From an uncultured Acetatifactor sp. (GTDB taxonomy: Bacteria; Bacillota; Clostridia; Lachnospirales; Lachnospiraceae): a stretch of 16,732 nt of DNA. The stretch covers positions 1 to 16,732 of the forward strand of contig CAJUGL010000067.1 in NCBI GenBank assembly GCA_910586515.1, given 5' to 3'. Below, one piece after another: positions 1 to 6,132 of the stretch (positions within the stretch are counted from its first letter, which is position 1; every line of letters starts with the position of its first letter). The position numbers and the translations under genes were made by a program. Under the pieces are notes generated by a model, which saw only the letters and a program-made list of their open reading frames with translations, did not search any database and was not told where the DNA came from.

Positions 1-104
1 TGCATTACTGTTCATTTGTCAAGGTGCTTTGCTGACCGCTTATCCCTCCCGGCTTTCAACGTTCTTTCGTTCGTTTTCTGTCGGTTCGTTGTTCTCGCTG
101 ACAA
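1..104 (-). other. Probable leader of an rRNA (or other highly expressed stable RNA) operon, cut by the window edge
   Basis: This is the transcribed stretch downstream of two tandem strong promoters, reading out of the left edge. No coding frame with a ribosome binding site is visible. Near the edge (10-27, minus strand) is GCACCTTGACAAATGAAC, which resembles the boxA-like CTTTGANAA motif found in leaders and spacers of Firmicutes rRNA operons. That assignment is by resemblance only. The TTGACA inside it (17-22) could instead be a third -35 whose -10 lies outside the window. The 16S gene itself is not present here. Confidence 0.5.
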
Positions 105-111
105 CTTTTAT

Positions 112-140
112 AGGATATCACATCTTCATTATCTTGTCAA
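112..140 (-). promoter_or_regulatory. Strong sigma-A promoter P2 (tandem pair, rrn-like)
   Basis: On the minus strand there is a perfect -35 TTGACA (135-140), a 17-nt spacer and a -10 TATCCT (112-117) preceded by TGA, which makes an extended -10. Three A-tracts (on the minus strand) lie just upstream of the -35, at about 146-151, 155-160 and 166-172, as in an UP element that binds the RNA polymerase alpha subunit. The design matches P1, 146 bp upstream. Predicted transcription start is near 105. Tandem UP-element promoters of this kind usually drive rRNA operons; that target is inferred. Confidence 0.8.
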
Positions 141-257
141 CAACATTTTTTAACTTTTTTCGTTCTTTTTTTGAAGGACTGTTAAGTTTGTTCAACTGTA
201 TCTTCAAATCCCTCAACTGAACGTGCTGTCTGACTTGTGTTCCCGACAACGAAATAT

Positions 258-286
258 ACTATATCACCAGGCTGTTCTTTTGTCAA
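258..286 (-). promoter_or_regulatory. Strong sigma-A promoter P1 (tandem pair, rrn-like)
   Basis: On the minus strand there is a perfect -35 TTGACA (281-286), a 17-nt spacer and a -10 TATAGT (258-263) with an extended TGA in front. A-tracts at about 291-296, 302-306 and 310-316 (T-tracts on the plus strand) lie directly upstream and look like an UP element. P1 and P2 share the core TTGTTGACA and the TGATAT at the -10, so they look like copies of one design. Predicted start is near 251. Output runs out of the left edge of the window. Confidence 0.85.
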
Positions 287-339
287 CAAGTTTTTTCGAT
301 ATTTTTATGTTTTTTTCAACAATATATTTTATATATAAT

Positions 340-367
340 CGAGTAGGGGGGATTTTACCCCTACTCG
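340..367 (-). other. Perfect 10-bp hairpin upstream of the tandem promoters
   Basis: CGAGTAGGGG (340-349) and CCCCTACTCG (358-367) are perfect inverted repeats around an 8-nt loop. On the minus strand it is followed by an AT-rich stretch without a clean T-run, so it is not a classical terminator. It lies between the terminator of the preceding operon and the UP-like tracts of P1. It may be a backup terminator or insulator; this is inference. Confidence 0.6.
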
Positions 368-369
368 CC

Positions 370-421
370 GCGCGGCCCGTGCGCCGCTTTAGCAGCAAAC
401 TTACATTACACGGGCCTGCGC
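370..421 (-). other. Long GC-rich hairpin, 12-bp stem with one bulge
   Basis: The arms are GCGCGGCCCGTG (370-381) and CACGGGCC-T-GCGC (409-421, T417 bulged). The 27-nt loop contains a second small stem (GCTGC/GCGGC around TAAA on the minus strand). It lies directly between two other hairpins. No T-run follows. The structure is clear from the bases; the role is unknown, possibly part of a terminator cluster. Confidence 0.6.
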
Positions 422-463
422 ATAAAACGGGGCATTTCCCTACAATTCATGGAAAATGCCCCG
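421..463 (-). terminator. Rho-independent terminator of the hydrogenase-to-lipoprotein operon
   Basis: The minus strand gives a 13-bp stem (451-463 pairing with 428-440, one G-U pair) around a 10-nt loop, followed by TTTT (424-427). It starts 57 nt after the stop codon of the lipoprotein gene, so it is the natural end of that transcription unit. Confidence 0.85.
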
Positions 464-519
464 CCATCTCCCGTTTTTCCTCTCCTCCGGTAAGACCTGT
501 GAGAAGAAGCATTCAAAAA

Positions 520-1263
520 TCAGGGAGAAAGCAATTCGATTGCACATGCCTTCTCATCTTTTTTAACCTTCAGGCTGACGGAAGCAATTTCCCCCGCCAT
601 ACTGTCTTCCACCTCTACAACCAACACAGCCTTTGCGCTGTCGCCTGCTGCCAGAGTTCCCTCAAATGTAGCCAAATCATCCAGTAGCATAGTAGCCAGA
701 GCATTTCTTGAATACTCCCCGTTTATGGTTATGGTAAATCTCGCATTCTGAGCCAATAAATCCAGCGTCTGCTCCGCTCCCCCTTCGTTTTTCAGGAGAA
801 AGTCCAATACCAGTAGTTTTTTTCCGTCAGATGCTCCCATGGAAAAGAAATCACTCTCCTCCGGATAGCTCTCACATACGGTCTGCCCCTGAAAAGTCAG
901 CGATATCCCCTCGGGAAGAGCCAACACATCCTCAACGGTATAAGCAGGAGCTTCCTCTTTCTCCTTTTCCGGGGCATTCACCACCGGAGTATCATCCACC
1001 GGACGCATGCCAACAGACTGCTCCGAATCATCCGTCTCTGAAGGCGTAACTGATTCCGGATCGATCACGGTTAGTTCCATAAGCCTGCTTCTATGATTGA
1101 TATCATATTTCATCATGGTGATGGCCACGTATTCTCCGACTGCCCGTATCTCCTCTTCCGTCAGTTCCGGAAGCTGGTTCTCCGCGCAGCCTGTAAGCCC
1201 CAATACGGCTGCGGCCGCTATCATCAATATCCCTTTTCTACATCTCATTTTCTCAAACCCCAT
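520..1263 (-). CDS. Putative lipoprotein, DUF4352/DUF5067-like C-terminal domain
   Basis: The protein has a typical lipoprotein signal: basic start, hydrophobic stretch and lipobox LTGC with the lipidated Cys at residue 26, so it should be anchored on the outer face of the membrane. A predicted helical part (about 32-65) is followed by a low-complexity acidic/proline linker (about 70-108). The C-terminal part (about 115-240) has beta-rich spacing with LLVLDFLLKNEGG, which resembles the Ig-like DUF4352/DUF5067 folds of Firmicute lipoproteins. That similarity is a weak recognition. The start is uncertain: neither the first ATG nor the one at 1248 has a convincing Shine-Dalgarno, and both give a usable signal peptide. 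It lies 91 nt after hflX and is the last gene before a strong terminator. Function is unknown; ligand binding or envelope sensing is possible. Confidence 0.75.
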   Translation of the reverse strand: MGFEKMRCRKGILMIAAAAVLGLTGCAENQLPELTEEEIRAVGEYVAITMMKYDINHRSRLMELTVIDPESVTPSETDDSEQSVGMRPVDDTPVVNAPEKEKEEAPAYTVEDVLALPEGISLTFQGQTVCESYPEESDFFSMGASDGKKLLVLDFLLKNEGGAEQTLDLLAQNARFTITINGEYSRNALATMLLDDLATFEGTLAAGDSAKAVLVVEVEDSMAGEIASVSLKVKKDEKACAIELLSP

Positions 1264-1354
1264 TTCTGAAAATCTGTACCCTCTGCCTGCCGTTCAACTC
1301 AGACATCGAAATACCTCTGTCAATCATACAACAAATTTATTCCGGAGGCAACAA

Positions 1355-2686
1355 TTATATGGCAGAAGCATAGGATAAATATTTTTCCGCATCATTTTTA
1401 TGACAGTTCACCCGCAGCCGAACTCCGTTCTCGCAATACTCCTGTCGGAGTACCGTGGCATTTTCCCTAAAATAGGCCACAATATCCCCCTTGTCATACG
1501 GCAGCATAAACTCTCGCTCTACCCGGTCTGCGTAAACGCATTCCTCAATCATCTCCGTCAATTCTCTGATGCCTTTACCCAGTCCCGCCGCCATATAAAT
1601 CTGTCTGTTCTTTTTTTTGGGAATGTCTTCCAAGTCGCTTTTATCCGATTTGTTATAAACGATAATCCGCGGTATATCCCCTGCTTCCAGTTCTCTGAGC
1701 GTTTCGTCGGTGACTTCCATATGCTGGCGATAAAACGCATCGGAAAAATCTACCACCTCCACAATCAAATCCGCGTACCTGACCTCCTCCAGCGTTGAGC
1801 GAAAAGCCTTTACCAGCCCGTGCGGCAGCTTATTGATAAATCCCACCGTATCCGCCAGAAAAAAGGGACTTAAGTCCGCTGATACCGCTTTTCCGCCTCC
1901 GCCAGACTGTCCCGGATGAATACGGCGCACATGCGTATCCAGCGTGGCAAAAAGCATATCTTTCTCCAGCACGGCTTTATCCTCATTTGCTCCATATATC
2001 TCCAGCATACGGTTCATAATGGTGGATTTCCCCGCGTTGGTATAGCCCACCAGCGCCACTTTGGGGATTCTTGACTGACGGCGGCGCTTGCGCATGGTTT
2101 CCCTGTTCTGCGTCACTTCCTCCAGTTCTCTCTTTAATTCCGCTATTCTGTGTTCTATTTTTCGCTTGTCCAGCTCCAGCTTTGTCTCGCCGGCGCCTCT
2201 GTTGCTGCGGGTTCCTCCGGTATTTCCGCCGGTACTCCCGCCCTGGCGGCTCAAATTCTCCCGCATTCCCACCAGTCTGGGCAGAATATACTGCAGTCTG
2301 GCCGTCTCCACCTGCAGCTTTGCCTCCCTGGTCCTGGCTCTGAGGGCAAAAATATCCAGAATCAGGTTTGTCCTGTCCAACACCGGCAGATTCAGTTCCT
2401 GGCCCAGATTCCTCATCTGGGAAGGAGTGAGGGTATTGTCAAAAATCACTTCTTCCGCCCCGCACTCTTCCGCGTACTCCCGCGTCTCCTTTACCTTGCC
2501 GGTTCCGATATAATATGCCTTATTCACGCCGCCCATCCGCTGGGTTATTATTCCCGCAACTTTTTTGTTCGCCGCTTCCGCCAGACTTTTCAGTTCCTCC
2601 ATGGAATGGTCAAACTCCGGATCATCTCCTGTATCCAATCCCACCAGCAGCACCTTTGTGCATACTTCCTCCTGCAATTCTTTCAT
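1355..2686 (-). CDS. hflX: GTPase HflX, ribosome-associated
   Basis: HflX is a TRAFAC-class GTPase that binds the 50S subunit and splits stalled or hibernating ribosomes under stress. The N-terminal HflX domain (about 10-145) is followed by a Gly-rich hinge (148-158) and the signature RGAGETKLE (163-171). A helical coiled segment comes next (about 172-205). The G domain shows G1 GYTNAGKST (214-222), G3 DTVGF (279-283) and G4 NKSD (345-348). Its 443 residues are near the usual 410-430, the excess lying partly in the Gly-rich stretch HPGQSGGGGKAVSADLSP (257-274) before G3. The ATG has a GGGAGG site 6-7 nt upstream. It starts 29 nt after the kinase gene, so co-transcription with the two-component system is likely. 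Identification is firm. Confidence 0.96.
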   Translation of the reverse strand: MKELQEEVCTKVLLVGLDTGDDPEFDHSMEELKSLAEAANKKVAGIITQRMGGVNKAYYIGTGKVKETREYAEECGAEEVIFDNTLTPSQMRNLGQELNLPVLDRTNLILDIFALRARTREAKLQVETARLQYILPRLVGMRENLSRQGGSTGGNTGGTRSNRGAGETKLELDKRKIEHRIAELKRELEEVTQNRETMRKRRRQSRIPKVALVGYTNAGKSTIMNRMLEIYGANEDKAVLEKDMLFATLDTHVRRIHPGQSGGGGKAVSADLSPFFLADTVGFINKLPHGLVKAFRSTLEEVRYADLIVEVVDFSDAFYRQHMEVTDETLRELEAGDIPRIIVYNKSDKSDLEDIPKKKNRQIYMAAGLGKGIRELTEMIEECVYADRVEREFMLPYDKGDIVAYFRENATVLRQEYCENGVRLRVNCHKNDAEKYLSYASAI

Positions 2687-2715
2687 TCATAACCTCCCTT
2701 CTGCCCGAACAGCGC

Positions 2716-4197
2716 CTAAGCCTTCTCCAGCTCAAACCAAAACAAGACGCCGTTTGTATAGTTTTCGGCCCCATAGGCTCTGTTCATGGATTCCATAATT
2801 GCTTTGACAATGGACAGCCCGACGCCGCTTCCCCCATATTCTCTGGTTCTGGCCTTGTCCACCTTATAAAACTTCTCCCACAGGTGGGGCATGGCTTCCT
2901 CCGGTATCGGCTCCCCTGTGTTGAATACCCCTATTCTTATATTGTCCTCTCTTCTTTCCAATGAGATAACAATGATTTTCTCCTTTGAGCAATGATTCAC
3001 CGCATTGGAGAAATAATTCATCAATACCTCCTCCGCCTTGAATTCGTCTCCCCAAACATAGAGGGGGCCCTCTTCCTTCAGGCGCACTTCTATGCCGTTT
3101 TGTTTTGTGAGTATAGAAGCTGACTGGACATAATTCCTCACCAGTGCAGTAAGGTCAAAACGCTCCATGTTCACCACGTCATTGCCGAATTCCAGCTGAT
3201 TCAGCGTCAAAAGTTTCTGCACCATATGATTCATCTTGGCCGCCTCGTCAACAATGACATCACAGTAAAAACCTCTGCTCTCCGGATCGTCGTTGATTCC
3301 TTCCGACAATCCTTCCGCATACCCCTGTATCAGGGCGATGGGCGTCTTCAATTCGTGAGAGACATTTGCCAGAAACTCCTTGCGCATCTCGTCCATCTGC
3401 TCTTTTTTCTCAATATCCTTCTGCAGCTCGTTATTGGCCGTCTTCAATTCGGCTATAGAATGTTCCAGCGACTGGGAAAGCTTATTGATGTTCTCTCCCA
3501 ATAAATCAATCTCATTGCGGGCGCCGCCCCTGTACTTTGCCTCAAAGTCAAGATTAACCATTTTTTCCGATATACTGTTCAGCTCCAGTATGGGATTGGT
3601 AATCTTTCCCGAGACCAACCAGATAATGATGCCCCCCGCCAGCGTGGCGATCATTCCGATATACGCCAAAAAGCGGTTTGCAACCTTGACGCTTTCCCGT
3701 ATGCTCTCCACGGGTGTGCACATGATAAAAGAAATACCTGCATTCAGCCTTCCATACATCTCCAGGTACTCGTTTTCTCCCACCTGCACACGCTGAACCA
3801 CATAGCCGTCTCCCTCCTCAACCACTTTGACCGCATCCATATCAAAACCGAACACATAGGAGATCAGCCGTTTTTCCAGCTCCGTTCCGCCGTTCTTTGA
3901 GGCATAGCGCACCTGAGAATTAGCATCCATCACATAGACCGTAATGTTATAAATACCGCATACATTATCCAATTCCCGGCGAAATTCCTCGGTGCTGTAG
4001 GTATCGCTGTTTGCCGCCTGCCGGATAGAATTGTAAGCGTCAAAGATCACTTCTGTCTTGCTGCGTATATAGTACTGTTCCAGAAACATAATGTTGATAA
4101 ACCAGCACAGAAATATGGTTCCTGTCATCAACCCGATAAAGATCAGGGCAAACTGACGCTTGATAGACTGTCCTATCCTGATTTTTCCCGTCCGCAT
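2716..4197 (-). CDS. Sensor histidine kinase, HAMP-HisKA-HATPase type
   Basis: A membrane-bound kinase that should phosphorylate the response regulator encoded just upstream. With 493 residues it has TM1 (about 16-38), an extracytoplasmic sensor region (about 39-175), TM2 (about 176-196) and a HAMP linker (about 197-250). The H-box FLANVSHELKTP follows with the phospho-acceptor His near 281. The catalytic domain has the N-box NYFSNAVNH (about 394-402), the G1-like FNTGEPIPEE and the G2 box GGSGVGLS (about 455-462). I chose the ATG at 4197 over an upstream in-frame start inside the regulator gene, because GGAGG lies 7 nt before it. That site sits in the last codons of the regulator, which implies translational coupling. 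The signal sensed is unknown. Confidence 0.93.
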   Translation of the reverse strand: MRTGKIRIGQSIKRQFALIFIGLMTGTIFLCWFINIMFLEQYYIRSKTEVIFDAYNSIRQAANSDTYSTEEFRRELDNVCGIYNITVYVMDANSQVRYASKNGGTELEKRLISYVFGFDMDAVKVVEEGDGYVVQRVQVGENEYLEMYGRLNAGISFIMCTPVESIRESVKVANRFLAYIGMIATLAGGIIIWLVSGKITNPILELNSISEKMVNLDFEAKYRGGARNEIDLLGENINKLSQSLEHSIAELKTANNELQKDIEKKEQMDEMRKEFLANVSHELKTPIALIQGYAEGLSEGINDDPESRGFYCDVIVDEAAKMNHMVQKLLTLNQLEFGNDVVNMERFDLTALVRNYVQSASILTKQNGIEVRLKEEGPLYVWGDEFKAEEVLMNYFSNAVNHCSKEKIIVISLERREDNIRIGVFNTGEPIPEEAMPHLWEKFYKVDKARTREYGGSGVGLSIVKAIMESMNRAYGAENYTNGVLFWFELEKA

Positions 4198-4199
4198 CT

Positions 4200-4874
4200 C
4201 TATGCCTCCAGCTTGTAGCCCATCCCCCATATGGTCTTAATCAGCTCGCCCTTCCCCCCCATTTTGCTGCGAAGCTTCTTCACATGGGTGTCAATGGTCC
4301 GCGCATCCCCGAAATAGTCGTAATTCCAGACATTATTCAGTATTTTCTCCCGGGAGAGCGCTATTCCCCTGTTTTCCATAAAATAGGCTAAAAGCTCAAA
4401 TTCCTTATAGCTCAACTCAACGGAAATTCCGTCAATCGTCACCTGATGGGCCGTCTTATCCAGTCTGATGCCGCCGCATTCCAGAATTTCCTCATTGGCG
4501 GTCTGATTTGTACGGCGCAGTATGGCCTCAATGCGCGCCACCAATATTTTGGGGCTGAAAGGTTTTATGATATACTCGTCAACCCCCAGTTCAAACCCTC
4601 TGAGTTCATCCTGTTCATCCGCCCTGGCCGTAAGCATGATAACCGGCACTTTCGAATAGGCCCTGATTTCCCTGCACACCTGCCAGCCGTCTACTTTAGG
4701 CATCATGACATCCAGAACCACCAGGGCAATATCCTTCTGGGCAAAGAAAATGTCCAGCGCCTCCGCCCCGTCTCCAGCCTCCAGCACATCGTATTGATTT
4801 TTCACCAGGAAATCGCAAACCAGCTTGCGCATCCTGCTTTCATCGTCAACCACCAGTATCTTCAGCCTGTCCAT
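4200..4874 (-). CDS. OmpR/PhoB-family response regulator
   Basis: A two-component transcription factor of 224 residues, the family's usual length. The receiver domain (1-118) has the acidic pair D10/D11, the phospho-acceptor D55 in VLDVMMP, T82 and K104 in YIIKPF. The C-terminal winged helix (about 128-224) shows the classic ELLAYFMENRGIALSRE and TIDTHVKKLRSKM pattern ending in IWGMGYKLEA. The kinase gene starts 2 nt after its stop, and its own ATG follows the unknown membrane-protein gene by 15 nt with an AAGGGGG site. Target genes cannot be read from the window. Confidence 0.95.
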   Translation of the reverse strand: MDRLKILVVDDESRMRKLVCDFLVKNQYDVLEAGDGAEALDIFFAQKDIALVVLDVMMPKVDGWQVCREIRAYSKVPVIMLTARADEQDELRGFELGVDEYIIKPFSPKILVARIEAILRRTNQTANEEILECGGIRLDKTAHQVTIDGISVELSYKEFELLAYFMENRGIALSREKILNNVWNYDYFGDARTIDTHVKKLRSKMGGKGELIKTIWGMGYKLEA

Positions 4875-4889
4875 CCCCTGCCCCCTTTC

Positions 4890-5465
4890 TCACTCCTGAT
4901 TGATCTTCAGCTCCCTCTCCTTCTCCCGAACCGCCTGCTCTCTTTCTGTCAGTTCCTGTTCCCAGGATGCGTATTTGCTGGTAATGGCCCTCTCATAATT
5001 AATCACATTCGGCTGTTCGCTGACATAGGAAATATAAAACATGGCAGCAATGGCAATTGCCAGCAGCACATTCAGAATCACCGACAGAGTGAAACGCGCT
5101 TTCTCCTTATCTATATCTCTCTTCTTCGAAGGCGTTACCCTGGAACGGGCCGGATTCGCAGAACCCCGCAGCTCTCCGTCAAAAGTCATGTACAGTGGAA
5201 TATCCATGATGTCCCCCGGCTCAATCTCCGGTCTGGCAATCAGGAATTCCCGCAGTTTACGCAGATACCTCAGCCCAACAGGGGTCTTGAAGAGGCGCTC
5301 CTGTATCGTCTGTTCGTATACATAACGTATGCTCTCCGGCGACGTGTAATCGATACGCGCCTCAAGGTATTCTATTCTCTGTTCTTCTGTCCTTGCAAGC
5401 TGGGCATCTTTCTCCGTGAGGAAAGTATATCCGCCTACAGACAGTTTCGCCCTGTCCGAATCCAT
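4890..5465 (-). CDS. Unrecognised single-pass membrane protein with C-terminal coiled coil
   Basis: I do not recognise this 191-residue protein. The N-terminal two thirds is soluble and highly charged, with a helical motif TPVGLRYLRKLREFLI (about 61-76) and a PLYMTF segment (about 90-95). A basic stretch (SRVTPSKKRD) then precedes one strong hydrophobic segment (about 126-148). The rest (about 155-190) is rich in Glu/Lys/Arg with heptad-like spacing, consistent with a coiled coil. There is no signal peptide. By the positive-inside rule the long N-terminus would be cytoplasmic and the coiled coil outside. ATG 5465 is preferred over GTG 5468, since GGAGG lies 6 nt before it. It lies 31 nt after the acetyltransferase gene and 15 nt before the response regulator gene. 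A link to that signalling system is inferred from position only. Confidence 0.8.
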   Translation of the reverse strand: MDSDRAKLSVGGYTFLTEKDAQLARTEEQRIEYLEARIDYTSPESIRYVYEQTIQERLFKTPVGLRYLRKLREFLIARPEIEPGDIMDIPLYMTFDGELRGSANPARSRVTPSKKRDIDKEKARFTLSVILNVLLAIAIAAMFYISYVSEQPNVINYERAITSKYASWEQELTEREQAVREKERELKINQE

Positions 5466-5496
5466 CACAACCCTCCATCCGTTTCATCTCATCTCA

Positions 5497-6111
5497 TCAT
5501 CCCAGAAGTTCCGGCGCGATCTTCCTGTCCTTAAAATAATACATCCTGTCATGCTCTCCGACTTCCCTGAGCACCCTGCAGGGATTTCCCACCGCAACCA
5601 CATTGGACGGAATATCTTTTGTGACAACGCTGCCTGCGCCTATCACCACATTGTCTCCGATGGTTACTCCGGGAACGATGATCGCTCCCGCCCCAATCCA
5701 GCAGTTTTTCCCGATGCGCACAGAAGCATTGTACTGATAGCCTTTTTCCCTGAGCTGGGGCAAAATCGGGTGCCCTGCCGTGGCAACCACCACATTGGGG
5801 CCGAACATGGTATTATCCCCCACATAAATATGGGTGTCGTCCACCAGCGTAAGGTTAAAATTGGCATAGACATTCTTGCCGAAATGTACGTGATGTCCCC
5901 CGAAATTCGTGTGCAGAGGCGGCTCAATATAGCAGTTTTCACCGATTTCCGCAAACATTACCTTCAGCATCGCCGTCCTTTTCTCCAGTTCGGTAGGGCG
6001 GGTCATATTAAAATCATAAAGCCTGTCCAGATATCTGTACTGTTCCTTCAAAATCTCTTCGTCGCAGGGATCGTAAATCTCCCCTCCGTGCAATTTATCT
6101 CTGCTGTTCAT
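5497..6111 (-). CDS. Sugar O-acetyltransferase, maltose/galactoside acetyltransferase type
   Basis: A trimeric left-handed beta-helix (hexapeptide repeat) enzyme that moves acetyl from acetyl-CoA to a sugar hydroxyl in the cytoplasm. The N-terminal Mac domain (about 1-55, starting MNSRDKLHGGEIYDP) is followed by hexapeptide repeats such as IGKNCWIGAGAIIVPGVTIG (about 131-150). The catalytic His is in ATAGHPI (about H114, like H115 of LacA). The 204-residue length is normal. An ATG two codons earlier (6117) lies only 1 nt from AGGAG, so the ATG at 6111 with a 7-nt gap is the likely start. It follows the hydrogenase by about 21 nt in the same operon. Substrate is unknown: maltose, glucose or galactosides are the family options. 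Confidence 0.92.
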   Translation of the reverse strand: MNSRDKLHGGEIYDPCDEEILKEQYRYLDRLYDFNMTRPTELEKRTAMLKVMFAEIGENCYIEPPLHTNFGGHHVHFGKNVYANFNLTLVDDTHIYVGDNTMFGPNVVVATAGHPILPQLREKGYQYNASVRIGKNCWIGAGAIIVPGVTIGDNVVIGAGSVVTKDIPSNVVAVGNPCRVLREVGEHDRMYYFKDRKIAPELLG

Positions 6112-6132
6112 GCTCATGCTCCTTTATCCCCT

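Noticed and set aside
1295..1323. TTGACA at 1318-1323 upstream of the lipoprotein gene
   Set aside because: The hexamer at the 17-nt position is GAGTTG, so no usable -10 follows. The lipoprotein is more likely read from the operon promoter.
2891..2935. Apparent loss of the DxGxG G1 box in the histidine kinase (FNTGEPIPEE instead)
   Set aside because: The NTG form is common in VanS-like Firmicute kinases, and the N and G2 boxes are intact, so an inactive kinase is not supported.
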